NCBI GenBank assembly: GCA_026168455.1
Contig: CM047427.1
Coordinates: 38,506,905 to 38,570,904 of the forward strand
From: Theocolax elegans
Lineage: Eukaryota > Arthropoda > Insecta > Hymenoptera > Cerocephalidae
Length of the DNA: 64,000 nucleotides
Direction: 5' to 3'
The notes beneath the pieces are model-generated. The model had not been told where the DNA came from, did no database searches, and worked only from the letters and a program-made list of their open reading frames with translations. The first letter of the stretch is position 1, and each line of letters begins with the position of its first letter. The translations under genes and the position numbers were made by a program. Below, one piece after another: positions 46,365-56,838 of the stretch.

Positions 46365-46715
46365 AATTATCAATATAACTATCATTATGTTTATCATTAT
46401 GATTATCTTTATCATTATCATTATTAATAATAATAATAATTATTATTAATATCATAATCATAATCCCCTCTCTCCCTCCCACTCTCTCCCTCTCTCTGGC
46501 ACGTAACAAAGCACACATGCGCTGAATACGTATCGTCTGACGGGGAGGGGGCGCGAAGCAGCCGGGCATATAAACTCCGCGCGCACTCACGAGATCTCTC
46601 TCTCTCTCTCTCACTCGTTCTCTCTCTCGTTCTCTCGCTCTCTCTCTCTCTCGTTCGCTCTCTCGCTCTCTCGCTCTCGGACAGTCGGACGGACGGACGG
46701 ACGGACGGAAACAAA
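46160..46715. repeat. ATT/ATC, CT/CTCG and GGAC microsatellites, first copy
   Basis: The order is: ATTATTATC-type triplets (46310-46455), a CT-rich tract with CTCTCG units (46470-46680), then four GGAC repeats (46686-46708). An island of unique sequence (GTATCGTCTGACGGGGAGGG) lies within. Copies at 48255-48540 and 52250-52815. Confidence 0.85.
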
Positions 46716-47880
46716 ATTTTAATATAATTAAAGATAAAGATAAAGATTTTATGGAGTATAAATTGAATATAACTATACCTAATTGATAATAACAACAATA
46801 AAAAATTAATTAACAAATTCTTCCATGTATAAAATATATGCAATGTTTCCATATAATCAATTTAACATAACTTTTATATTTGTAATATAAATTATATATT
46901 ATTATTATTTCTATTAGTAGTGACTTCTTTTATCTTAAATAACAATTTTACTCTTTTTCTGAGTTTTATTTTCGTACGAGATCGACCCTAAGTGATAATG
47001 TTCACATTGTCTATTCAAATTACATTCGTAACAACTTACTTCATTAAAATTAATTTTTTGGGGCTCACATCTACTTCATTTCCATTGATGGACTCGCGTA
47101 GTTCCTTTGAATGGAGAAAACAATTCAGATCAAATCAGCATCGATTATTTGTTATAAAAGAAATTTGGACAGGGGATGTTACATGCCAGGGGACATTACA
47201 TAGATTGTTTTTTAAATTTTATTACGTTAACAATCAAAATTTTCAAATCGAAATAATACTGCTTTTATGTAGTTACTTTATCTAAAATTTACTCTATGAA
47301 TTGGTTTTAAAAAATTTATTAGTTTTCCAATTATACTCTGCCAGAGGAATTACGTTAAAAAAGGTAACCGCTGAATTATCACAAAAATATGCCCGTATTT
47401 TATGCTTAACATAATGAAATATTAAAAATAAAATTTTTACGTTTAAAGTAAACCAAAAGTTAACAATTTCACCTGGTTAGAAATATGTCTTATGTTTACA
47501 ATTATTTTTAAAGACATTAATCATAACACAGCTATTATTGATAACAAGTTTGTTAGAAAGTTTAGCAAGTTCAGTGCACTTCAAAAATCAGTAAATGTTC
47601 AAATTTTCAACTTGATGTTAATTGTCGTTATCCAAATGAAGAATTAAGTTTCGAACCTGTTTTTGAAAAGAAGAAAAACGCCTGTAATCGCACCAGATAA
47701 TATGCGATTATGGCCTTGTTACAGCCAGAGGACGTTAAATTTCAAACTTTAAGCAACTTTAACTTGGCAATAAAATCAACTTTTATCAAGTTTCACGGCT
47801 GACTTACATTAAATTACATATATTGTACTTAGAATAATTTATTCGTAATTTTATATATGATATAATGCGATATATTTCAC
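46716..47880. other. Non-coding AT-rich block of the duplicated unit
   Basis: A 97-codon open frame (46992-47285) recurs in the other copies but matches no family I know and may be chance. No RNA gene or splice structure is evident. Confidence 0.3.
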
Positions 47881-48200
47881 TATTACACAAATGTGCACGT
47901 TAGATGATTTTCACTCATATAGTTTTAAAATTTGAAATTCGCACAAACACCTACATTTTGTAGAAGTCACCCTTCGGGAAGGTCCTTCTAAATATGTTGC
48001 GGAAAGTTTTTCGATTGCGTGTAGGTGTTTGTGCGTTTGGAAGTAATACTACGATTGTAAATACTAATATGAAATAGTTATCTCTACGACTTTTGTGTTG
48101 TTTGAAAAGGTACGGTATTAAAAACGTCCGAAAAGTCGGTAAAATAAAAAATTGTGTTCGTAGAGATCAATAAAGTCTTTATTTATTTAACAAATTTGTT
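47881..48200 (+). repeat. Penelope-like terminal region with decayed hammerhead-like stem, copy 1
   Basis: The leader encodes MCTLDDFHSYSF (47891-47926). About 180 nt later TTTGAAAAGGTACGG leads into AAACGTCCGAAAAGTCGG. The tail TTCGTAGAGATCAATAAAGTC follows 40 nt on. The layout equals that of the ribozyme-bearing repeats, but the core is not a valid hammerhead. Confidence 0.55.
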
Positions 48201-48254
48201 TTTTATTTCAATAGTTTAAAATATTTAGATCTCTATAACGTGATTTTAATTTTT

Positions 48255-48540
48255 AATTAATAATAATAATAATTATTATTAATATCATAATCATAATCCC
48301 CTCTCTCCCTCCCACTCTCTCCCTCTCTCTGGCACGTAACAAAGCACACATGCGCTGAATACGTATCGTCTGACGGGGAGGGGGCGCGAAGCAGCCGGGC
48401 ATATATAAACTCCGCGCGCACTCACGAGATCTCTCTCTCTCTCTCTCGTTCTCTCTCTCGTTCTCTCGCTCTCTCTCTCTCGTTCGCTCTCTCGCTCTCT
48501 CGCTCTCGGACAGTCGGACGGACGGACGGACGGACGGAAA
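48255..48540. repeat. ATT, CT/CTCG and GGAC microsatellites, second copy
   Basis: A copy of 46424-46708 at the start of the inner 1.83-kb duplicate. The CT tract is slightly shorter. Confidence 0.85.
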
Positions 48541-49709
48541 CAAAATTTTAATATAATTAAAGATAAAGATAAAGATTTTATGGAGTATAAATTGAATATA
48601 ACTATACCTAATTGATAATAACAACAATAAAAAATTAATTAACAAATTCTTCCATGTATAAAATATATGCAATGTTTCCATATAATCAATTTAACATAAC
48701 TTTTATATTTGTAATATAAATTATATATTATTATTATTTCTATTAGTAGTGACTTCTTTTATCTTAAATAACAATTTTACTCTTTTTCTGAGTTTTATTT
48801 TCGTACGAGATCGACCCTAAGTGATAATGTTCACATTGTCTATTCAAATTACATTCGTAACAACTTACTTCATTAAAATTAATTTTTTGGGGCTCACATC
48901 TACTTCATTTCCATTGATGGACTCGCGTAGTTCCTTTGAATGGAGAAAACAATTCAGATCAAATCAGCATCGATTATTTGTTATAAAAGAAATTTGGACA
49001 GGGGATGTTACATGCCAGGGGACATTACATAGATTGTTTTTTAAATTTTATTACGTTAACAATCAAAATTTTCAAATCGAAATAATACTGCTTTTATGTA
49101 GTTACTTTATCTAAAATTTACTCTATGAATTGGTTTTAAAAAATTTATTAGTTTTCCAATTATACTCTGCCAGAGGAATTACGTTAAAAAAGGTAACCGC
49201 TGAATTATCACAAAAATATGCCCGTATTTTATGCTTAACATAATGAAATATTAAAAATAAAATTTTTACGTTAAAGTAAACCAAAAGTTAACAATTTCAC
49301 CTGGTTAGAAATAGGTCTTATGTTTACAATTATTTTTAAAGACATTAATCATAACACAGCTATTATTGATAACAAGTTTGTTAGAAAGTTTAGCAAGTTC
49401 AGTGCACTTCAAAAATCAGTAAATGTTCAAATTTTCAACTTGATGTTAATTGTCCGTTATCCAAATGAAGAATTAAGTTTCGAACCTGTTTTTGAAAGAA
49501 GAAAACGCCTGTAATAGCACCAGATAATATGCGATTATGGCCTTGTTACAGCCAGAGGACGTTAAATTTCAAACTTTAAGCAACTTAACTTGCAATAAAT
49601 CAACTTTTATCAAGTTTCACGGCTGACTTACATTAAATTACATATATTGTACTTAGAATAATTTATTCGTAATTTTATATATGATATAATGCGATATATT
49701 TCACTATTA

Positions 49710-50015
49710 CACAAATGTGCACGTTAGATGATTTCACTCATATAGTTTTAAATTTGAAATTCGCACAAACACCTACATTTATTGTAGAAGTCACCCTTCG
49801 GGAAGGTCCTCTAAATATGTTGCGGAAAGTTTTTCGATTGCGTGTAGGTGTTTGTGCGTTTGGAAGTAATACTACGATTGTAAATACTAATATGAAAATA
49901 GTTATCTCTACGACTTTGTGTTGTTTTGAAAAGGTACGGTATTAAAAACGTCCGAAAAGTCGGGTAAAATAAAAAATTGTGTTCGTAGAGATCAATAAAG
50001 TCTTTATTATTTAAC
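49710..50015 (+). repeat. Penelope-like terminal region, copy 2
   Basis: A duplicate of 47881-48200 with several single-base losses in homopolymers, which alter the leader frame to MCTLDDFTHIV. The GTCCGAAAAGTCGG stem and GATCAATAAAG tail are kept. Confidence 0.55.
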
Positions 50016-50085
50016 AATTTGTTTTTTATTTCAATAGTTTAAAATATTTAGATCTCTATAACGTGATTTAATTTTAATAATACAG

Positions 50086-50235
50086 GACAAACATACATAG
50101 AATTGGAAAGGAACGTAATGAAATAACATTCGGTAGAAGCAGCAAGAATTACTGCTCATGGCATTGATTTACAAAAAGTGCGTCAGAATAGATCATTTGA
50201 AATTAGTAGTATTTTACTTAAAATGAATTTTGAAT
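50086..50235 (+). other. Small coding-like fragment, copy 1
   Basis: After an acceptor-like AATACAG the sequence reads, with one frame change, YIELERN then SVEAARITAHGIDLQKVRQN followed by RSFEIS. It looks like a fragment of a real protein or a captured exon, but I do not recognise the family. It is repeated at 54365-54515. Confidence 0.35.
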
Positions 50236-50564
50236 TATATTAACCGATTTAAAAATGTTTTTATAAAATATTTCAAAGTTTGGGACTTAATGAATCAATA
50301 TAATAATTATGTTAAATTTTACTTGTATTTGCAATAATATAATTTAAAAGTTAATTTTTAAATAATATTATTTTATAATTATTATGTTAAATTATATTTT
50401 TTACATTCTTTTAATCATTTTCTAAATATGTTAATAATTGTTAAAAATAAATAATATCTACATTTTCTAAAAAATTGAATGGTTTAAAAATGAAACCGGT
50501 TAACATGTTAGAATTGCCACCATCAAAAAAGAAAAAAAAAGCTCTTGTACCAGTGCTATAAGTA

Positions 50565-50781
50565 TTTTTTTTTTTTTTATTATTTAACGGTCGCTCTTTT
50601 TATGCTCCCAAACCGGTGCTAATCGCGACGGAGGTCATACGATGTCTTGGTGAAGAAAGCACTTGTTGAAAATACATTCGCCAGTGGTGCTTTGTATCAA
50701 TCGGCCGGGGCCGGGAATCGAACCAGGGACCCTCCATATTACGAGCCCGACGCCCTACCGACCGAGCCATCGCAGGCCTCC
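50565..50781 (-). repeat. tRNA-derived SINE, copy 1
   Basis: On the minus strand the 5' head resembles a tRNA: A box TGGCTCGGTCGG, B box GGTTCGATTCC, and an anticodon-loop-like CTCGTAA. A body of about 140 bp and an A tail (the T run at 50565-50578) follow. These features fit a Pol III-transcribed SINE rather than a functional tRNA, because no separate tRNA acceptor end closes after the B box. Confidence 0.8.
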
Positions 50782-51312
50782 ATTATTTGTACTGACGTAA
50801 ATGAAGCTGTGTGGAAATGATAACAGTAAATGATCGCAGCTTTATTATCTTAAGGGGATGTCGTACTTGACAAAACATTGTTGTGCAGGTCCGCGCTTTC
50901 TGTTTTATCGATACCCTATATAAAACTAACTTAACAGAAATCATATGTGGCGCCCTCTGTATTATATACTAATACATATTTATTTGCATGCCCACAGATG
51001 GCGCTAAACAAGCGTTAACGTAATATAAGATATAGAACACACGCTAGTAAAAGTAATTACAAAATTGATTGTAAAAAAATAATAAAATTAATGTAAAAGT
51101 CAAAGTGAATAGTATACTACAAAACTTATAAACGTATCTAATTGGTTATCCGATTGGAATGGACTGGAGAATGGCAATTAATTTGGAAATTATTTTTATT
51201 ATAAATAGGTATATTAATTCTAAAAATTAAAGTAATAGCATGTATGTACTAACTCTGCACTTTGCGTACACTTTATTTGTACTGTATTACTGTATTTGTA
51301 CTTTATGGTAAC

Positions 51313-52075
51313 GTGTACTGTACGTACACTTTATGTATTGTGTACTGTACGTACACTTTATGTATTGTGTACTGTACGTACACTTTATGTATTGTGTACT
51401 GTACGTACACTTTATGTATTGTGTACTGTACGTACACTTTATGTATTGTGTACTGTACGTACACTTTATGTATTGTGTACTGTACGTACACTTTATGTAT
51501 TGTGTACTGTACGTACACTTTATGTATTGTGTACTGTACGTACACTTTATGTATTGTGTACTGTACGTACACTTTATGTATTGTGTACTGTACGTACACT
51601 TTATGTATTGTGTACTGTACGTACACTTTATGTATTGTGTACTGTACGTACACTTTATGTATTGTGTACTGTACGTACACTTTATGTATTGTGTACTGTA
51701 CGTACACTTTATGTATTGTGTACTGTACGTACACTTTATGTATTGTGTACTGTACGTACACTTTATGTATTGTGTACTGTACGTACACTTTATGTATTGT
51801 GTACTGTACGTACACTTTATGTATTGTGTACTGTACGTACACTTTATGTATTGTGTACTGTACGTACACTTTATGTATTGTGTACTGTACGTACACTTTA
51901 TGTATTGTGTACTGTACGTACACTTTATGTATTGTGTACTGTACGTACACTTTATGTATTGTGTACTGTACGTACACTTTATGTATTGTGTACTGTACGT
52001 ACACTTTATGTATTGTGTACTGTACGTACACTTTATGTATTGTGTACTGTACGTACACTTTATGTATTGTGTACT
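51313..52075. repeat. 27-bp satellite, about 28 near-identical units
   Basis: The units contain TGTACTGTACGTACACTTTA and TGTATTG with an exact 27-bp period. TGTACGTACA inside each unit is a perfect 10-bp palindrome. Because 27 is a multiple of three and lacks stops, three frames stay open; these are artefacts of the repeat. A diverged remnant of about five units follows the second large unit at 55605-55735. Confidence 0.95.
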
Positions 52076-52249
52076 GACTAAATATAATTGTTACGTAATG
52101 ATTAAATATTGGCTGAGAAATCGCCATCTTAATTTGTACAATCATTTGTAATATGAGTGTTTTATTGATAATTTTATTCTCAATAATAACAACAGTCTCA
52201 ACTCTGTAAAAGACAGAGAGCAAATGGATTACACATGAAATTCTCCCCT

Positions 52250-52429
52250 ACCTCTTCCTCTTGTGAATAATAATTATCATTGGTCGTTATGAATAATAAA
52301 ATAATAATTAAATAATAATAATTATAATTATCATTATCATTATTATGAATAATCCGAGGATTTTGAAGAGTTCCTACACCTCGGCAATAAATTGATTTCC
52401 CTCCCTCTTAAAAAAAGAAATCATTATGA

Positions 52430-52466
<37 letters not shown>

Positions 52467-52815
52467 AATTATCAATAAACTATCAATTATGTTTATCATA
52501 TGATTATCTTTATCATTATCATTATTAATAATAATAATAATTATTATTAATATCATAATCATAATCCCCTCTCTCCCTCCCACTCTCTCCCTCTCTCTGG
52601 CACGTAACAAAGCACACATGCGCTGAATACGTATCGTCTGACGGGGAGGGGGCGCGAAGCAGCCCGGGCATATATAAACTCCGCGCGCACTCACGAGATC
52701 TCTCTCTCTCTCTCTCACTCGTTCTCTCTCTCGTTCTCTCGCTCTCTCTCTCTCGTTCGCTCTCTCGCTCTCTCGCTCTCGGACAGTCGGACGGACGGAC
52801 GGACGGACGGAAACA
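52250..52815. repeat. ATT/ATC, CT/CTCG and GGAC microsatellites, third copy
   Basis: A copy of 46160-46715 in the second large unit, with small length differences in every simple-repeat tract. Confidence 0.85.
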
Positions 52816-53989
52816 AAATTTTAATATAATTAAAGATAAAGATAAAGATTTTATGGAGTATAAATTGAATATAACTATACCTAATTGATAATAACAACAA
52901 TAAAAAATTAATTAACAAATTCTTCCATGTATAAAATATATGCAATGTTTCCATATAATCAATTTAACATAACTTTTATATTTGTAATATAAATTATATA
53001 TTATTATTATTTCTATTAGTAGTGACTTCTTTTATCTTAAATAACAATTTTACTCTTTTTCTGAGTTTTATTTTCGTACGAGATCGACCCTAAGTGATAA
53101 TGTTCACATTGTCTATTCAAATTACATTCGTAACAACTTACTTCATTAAATTAATTTTTTGGGGCTCACATCTACTTCATTTCCATTGATGGACTCGCGT
53201 AGTTCCTTTGAATGGAGAAAACAATTCAGATCAAATCAGCATCGATTATTTGTTATAAAAGAAATTTGGACAGGGGATGTTACATGCCAGGGGACATTAC
53301 ATAGATTGTTTTTTAAATTTTATTACGTTAACAATCAAAATTTTCAAATCGAAATAATACTGCTTTTATGTAGTTACTTTATCTAAAATTTACTCTATGA
53401 ATTGGTTTTAAAAAATTTATTAGTTTTCCAATTATACTCTGCCAGAGGAATTACGTTAAAAAAGGTAACCGCTGAATTATCACAAAAATATGCCCGTATT
53501 TTATGCTTAACATAATGAAATATTAAAAATAAAATTTTTACGTTTAAAGTAAACCAAAAGTTAACAATTTCACCTGGTTAGAAATATGTCTTATGTTTAC
53601 AATTATTTTTAAAGACATTAATCATAACACAGCTATTATTGATAACAAGTTTGTTAGAAAGTTTAGCAAGTTCAGTGCACTTCAAAAATCAGTAAATGTT
53701 CAAATTTTCAACTTGATGTTAATTGTCGTTATCCAAATGAAGAATTAAGTTTCGAACCTGTTTTTGAAAAGAAGAAAAACGCCTGTAATCGCACCAGATA
53801 ATATGCGATTATGGCCTTGTTACAGCCAGAGGACGTTAAATTTCAAACTTTAAGCAACTTTAACTTGGCAATAAAATCAACTTTTATCAAGTTTCACGGC
53901 TGACTTACATTAAATTACATATATTGTACTTAGAATAATTTATTCGTAATTTTATATATGATATAATGCGATATATTTCACTATTACAC

Positions 53990-54305
53990 AAATGTGCACG
54001 TTAGATGATTTTCACTCATATAGTTTTAAAATTTGAAATTCGCACAAACACCTACATTTATTGTAGAAGTCACCCTTCGGGAAGGTCCTTCTAAATATGT
54101 TGCGGAAAGTTTTTCGATTGCGTGTAGGTGTTTGTGCGTTTGGAAGTAATACTACGATTGTAAATACTAATATGAAATAGTTATCTCTACGACTTTTGTG
54201 TTGTTTTGAAAAGGTACGGTATTAAAAACGTCCGAAAAGTCGGTAAAATAAAAAATTGTGTTCGTAGAGATCAATAAAGTCTTTATTTATTTAACAAATT
54301 TGTTT
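53990..54305 (+). repeat. Penelope-like terminal region, copy 3
   Basis: A duplicate of 47881-48200, with the leader TLDDFHSYSF, the GTCCGAAAAGTCGG stem and the GATCAATAAAG tail near 54280. Confidence 0.55.
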
Positions 54306-54364
54306 TTTATTTCAATAGTTTAAAATATTTAGATCTCTATAACGTGATTTTAATTTTTAATTAA

Positions 54365-54515
54365 TACAGGACAAACATACATAGAATTTGGAAAGGAACG
54401 TAATGAAATAACATTCGGTAGAAGCAGCAAGAATTACTGCTCATGGCATTGATTTACAAAAAGTGCGTCAGAATAGATCATTTGAAATTAGTAGTATTTT
54501 TACTTAAAATGAATT
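54365..54515 (+). other. Small coding-like fragment, copy 2
   Basis: A copy of 50086-50235. Here the first part reads GQTYIEFGKERNEITFG before the frame change, one base longer than copy 1. Confidence 0.35.
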
Positions 54516-54855
54516 TTGAATTATATTAACCGATTTAAAAATGTTTTTATAAAATATTTCAAAGTTTGGGACTTAATGAATCAAATATAATAATTATGTT
54601 AAATTTTACTTGTATTTGCAATAATATAATTTAAAAGTTATATTTTTAAATAATATTATTTTATAATTATTATGTTAAATTATATTTTTTACATTCTTTT
54701 TAATCATTTTCTAAATATGTTAATAATTGTTAAAAATATAAATAATATCTACATTTTCTAAAAAATTGAATGGTTTAAAAATGAAACCGGTTAACATGTT
54801 AGAATTGCCACCATCAAAAAAGAAAAAAAAAGCTCTTGTACCATTGCTATAAGTA

Positions 54856-55072
54856 TTTTTTTTTTTTTTTATTATTTTAACGTCGCTCTTTTTATGCTCC
54901 CAAACCGGTGCTAATCAGCGACGGAGGTCATACGATGTCTTGGTGAAGAAAGCACTTGTTGAAAATACATTCGCCAGTGGTGCTTGTATCAATCGGCCGG
55001 GGCCGGGAATCGAACCAGGGACCTCCAGATTACGAGCCCGACGCCCTACCGACCGAGCCATCGCAGGCCTCC
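54856..55072 (-). repeat. tRNA-derived SINE, copy 2
   Basis: The same SINE as 50565-50781, copied with the large tandem duplication. The anticodon-arm region reads GGGCTCGTAATCTGG and the B box is intact (55007-55017 on the plus strand as GGAATCGAACC). Confidence 0.8.
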
Positions 55073-55604
55073 ATTATTTGTACTGACGTAAATGAAGCAT
55101 GTGTGGAAATGATAACAGTAAATGATCGCAGCTTTAATTATCTTAAGGGGATGTCGTACTTGACAAAACATTGTTGTGCAGGTCCGCGCTTTCTGTTTTA
55201 TCGATACCCTATATAAAACTAACTTAACAGAAATCATATGTGGCGCCCTCTGTATTATATACTAATACATATTTATTTGCATGCCCACAGATGGCGCTAA
55301 CAAGCGTTAACGTAATATAAGATATAGAACACAACGCTAGTAAAAGTAATTACAAAATTGATTGTAAAAAAATATAAAATTAATGTAAAAGTAAATGAAT
55401 AGTATACTACAAAACTTATAAACGTATCTAATTGGTTTATCCGATTGGAATGGACTGGAGAAATGGCAAATTATATTTGGAAATTATTTTTATATTATAA
55501 ATATGTAATATTAATTCTAAAAATTAAAGTAATAGCATGTATGTACTAACTCTGCACTTTGCGTACACTTTATTTGTACTGTATTACTGTATTTGTACTT
55601 TATG

Positions 55605-55735
55605 GTAACGTGTACTGTACGTACACTTTATGTATTGTGTACTGTACGTACATTTTATGAATTGTGTACTGTAAGTACACTTTATGATAACGTGTACTGT
55701 ACGTATACTTTATGGTAACGTGTACTTTACGTATA
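55605..55735. repeat. Diverged remnant of the 27-bp satellite
   Basis: About five units with many substitutions (TGTACTGTAAGTACACTTTA, ATGATAACGTGTACTG). This probably represents the original, non-homogenised edge of the array. Confidence 0.85.
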
Positions 55736-56838
55736 ATGTCAGTCGGTATTGTATTTTTCAATTTTCACTTTGATTTGTATTGCAATTTAATTGTAAATTT
55801 TGATTTATAATTAATTATAACAAAAGTTGCGCATATTCATCTACTAAAATTACAATTTTCTTATCAGTGTTACGTACATTATAATTTTAAATGAACTTAA
55901 AAAATGATCTATTATTGTATATAATTAAATTTTTAATCCAGTTCAATTTTCATTACCGCCGTTTAACGTATTTAACTCATATACTTCATAGAGTTTTAGA
56001 ACCCTTCATTCCTGATAAAAAAAATATGTACCATTACTTTAACTTAATGAGATTTTCATAATAATAAACTTTCTGAATGGTACTAGCGTCTGCTTTTTAA
56101 AATTAAGTTTAAATTGTTAAAGTTTTCTACAACTTATAATATTAATAAAGTAAGTATTTCTGAATAATCTCCATAATTTTATCAACTAATTGGTATGTTT
56201 AAATTAATTTTTGAATCACTACTAAATTAAGCAATGAGCAAAACGGTTATTGGTAAACAACAAGTAAACCTACTTCTATGGAGACCGTTGATGGAGGGAC
56301 ACATGTAATTTTATCTTTATATACAATTTTGATTGTTTCAGTAAGTTTATTTATGCTAACTTTTATGCTCTATAATTAATGCACATGTAGATTATAAAAT
56401 GGATATTTACTATGATACTGTTGAACAACTGATAATATATAATACGTGGTTAATACATAACCTAACGGAATTAGTAGGAGGTGCGTGTAATCGTCGAGTT
56501 GAACTGTGCACGCACCTTCTAGAGGAAACCGTCGTCTGCTAGTTCCTAATAAGCTCAAGCGAGATATGGCTATTAATACAAAATAGTTTTCTATATACAT
56601 TTTGTAACGATCACGCAGGGTATTAGGGCATGGCGACAAGGGCGAAATAAACGATTGATAAAAATAGTAATAATTTATTATAATAATAGATAAAGGGTTT
56701 TGGGCGCCAGCTGCGTATAATTTTGGCGAAATTATAAAACGAATGCTCGGCTGCGTACGAGCTGCGACGGTTTGCTACGCGAGTGGAAAAGGGCGAGAAG
56801 GGGGGAGAGATGGGAAGCATACTTACAAGAGAAGGAAT
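55736..56838. other. AT-rich stretch with one 9-bp-arm hairpin
   Basis: No gene is supported. A hairpin AGGTGCGTG (56479-56487) / CACGCACCT (56509-56517) lies in a block related to 60884-60950. Confidence 0.35.

Larger units (their letters stand above)
45974..55735. repeat. Large tandem duplication, offset about 6.1 kb, with inner 1.83-kb duplication
   Basis: The block 45974-48250 recurs at 52076-54364, and 50085-51330 recurs at 54365-55625. Within the first unit, 46424-48250 is itself copied to 48255-50085 (offset about 1,829 bp). Junctions share short sequence (TTAATAATAATAAT at 48255; CTGACTAAAT at 52074). Differences are chiefly homopolymer indels. Confidence 0.85.

Noticed and set aside
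46424..46852. 142-codon Ser/Glu/Arg-rich open frame, with near copies at 48253 and 52715
   Set aside because: Its charged half is a translation of the CT/CTCG microsatellite and its other half of AT-rich DNA. Copies differ by repeat slippage.
50700..50781. Functional tRNA gene on the minus strand
   Set aside because: A and B boxes are present, but the acceptor stem does not close and the unit continues into a body and A tail, as in a SINE. The second copy is part of a segmental duplication.
51313..52075. Regular direct repeats that might suggest a CRISPR array
   Set aside because: Units are contiguous with no unique spacers, and the context is a eukaryotic genome.
51262..52223. Three overlapping long open frames of 260-306 residues made of 9-residue repeats
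   Set aside because: They come from a 27-bp satellite without stop codons, open in several frames on both strands. The repeat, not a protein, explains them.
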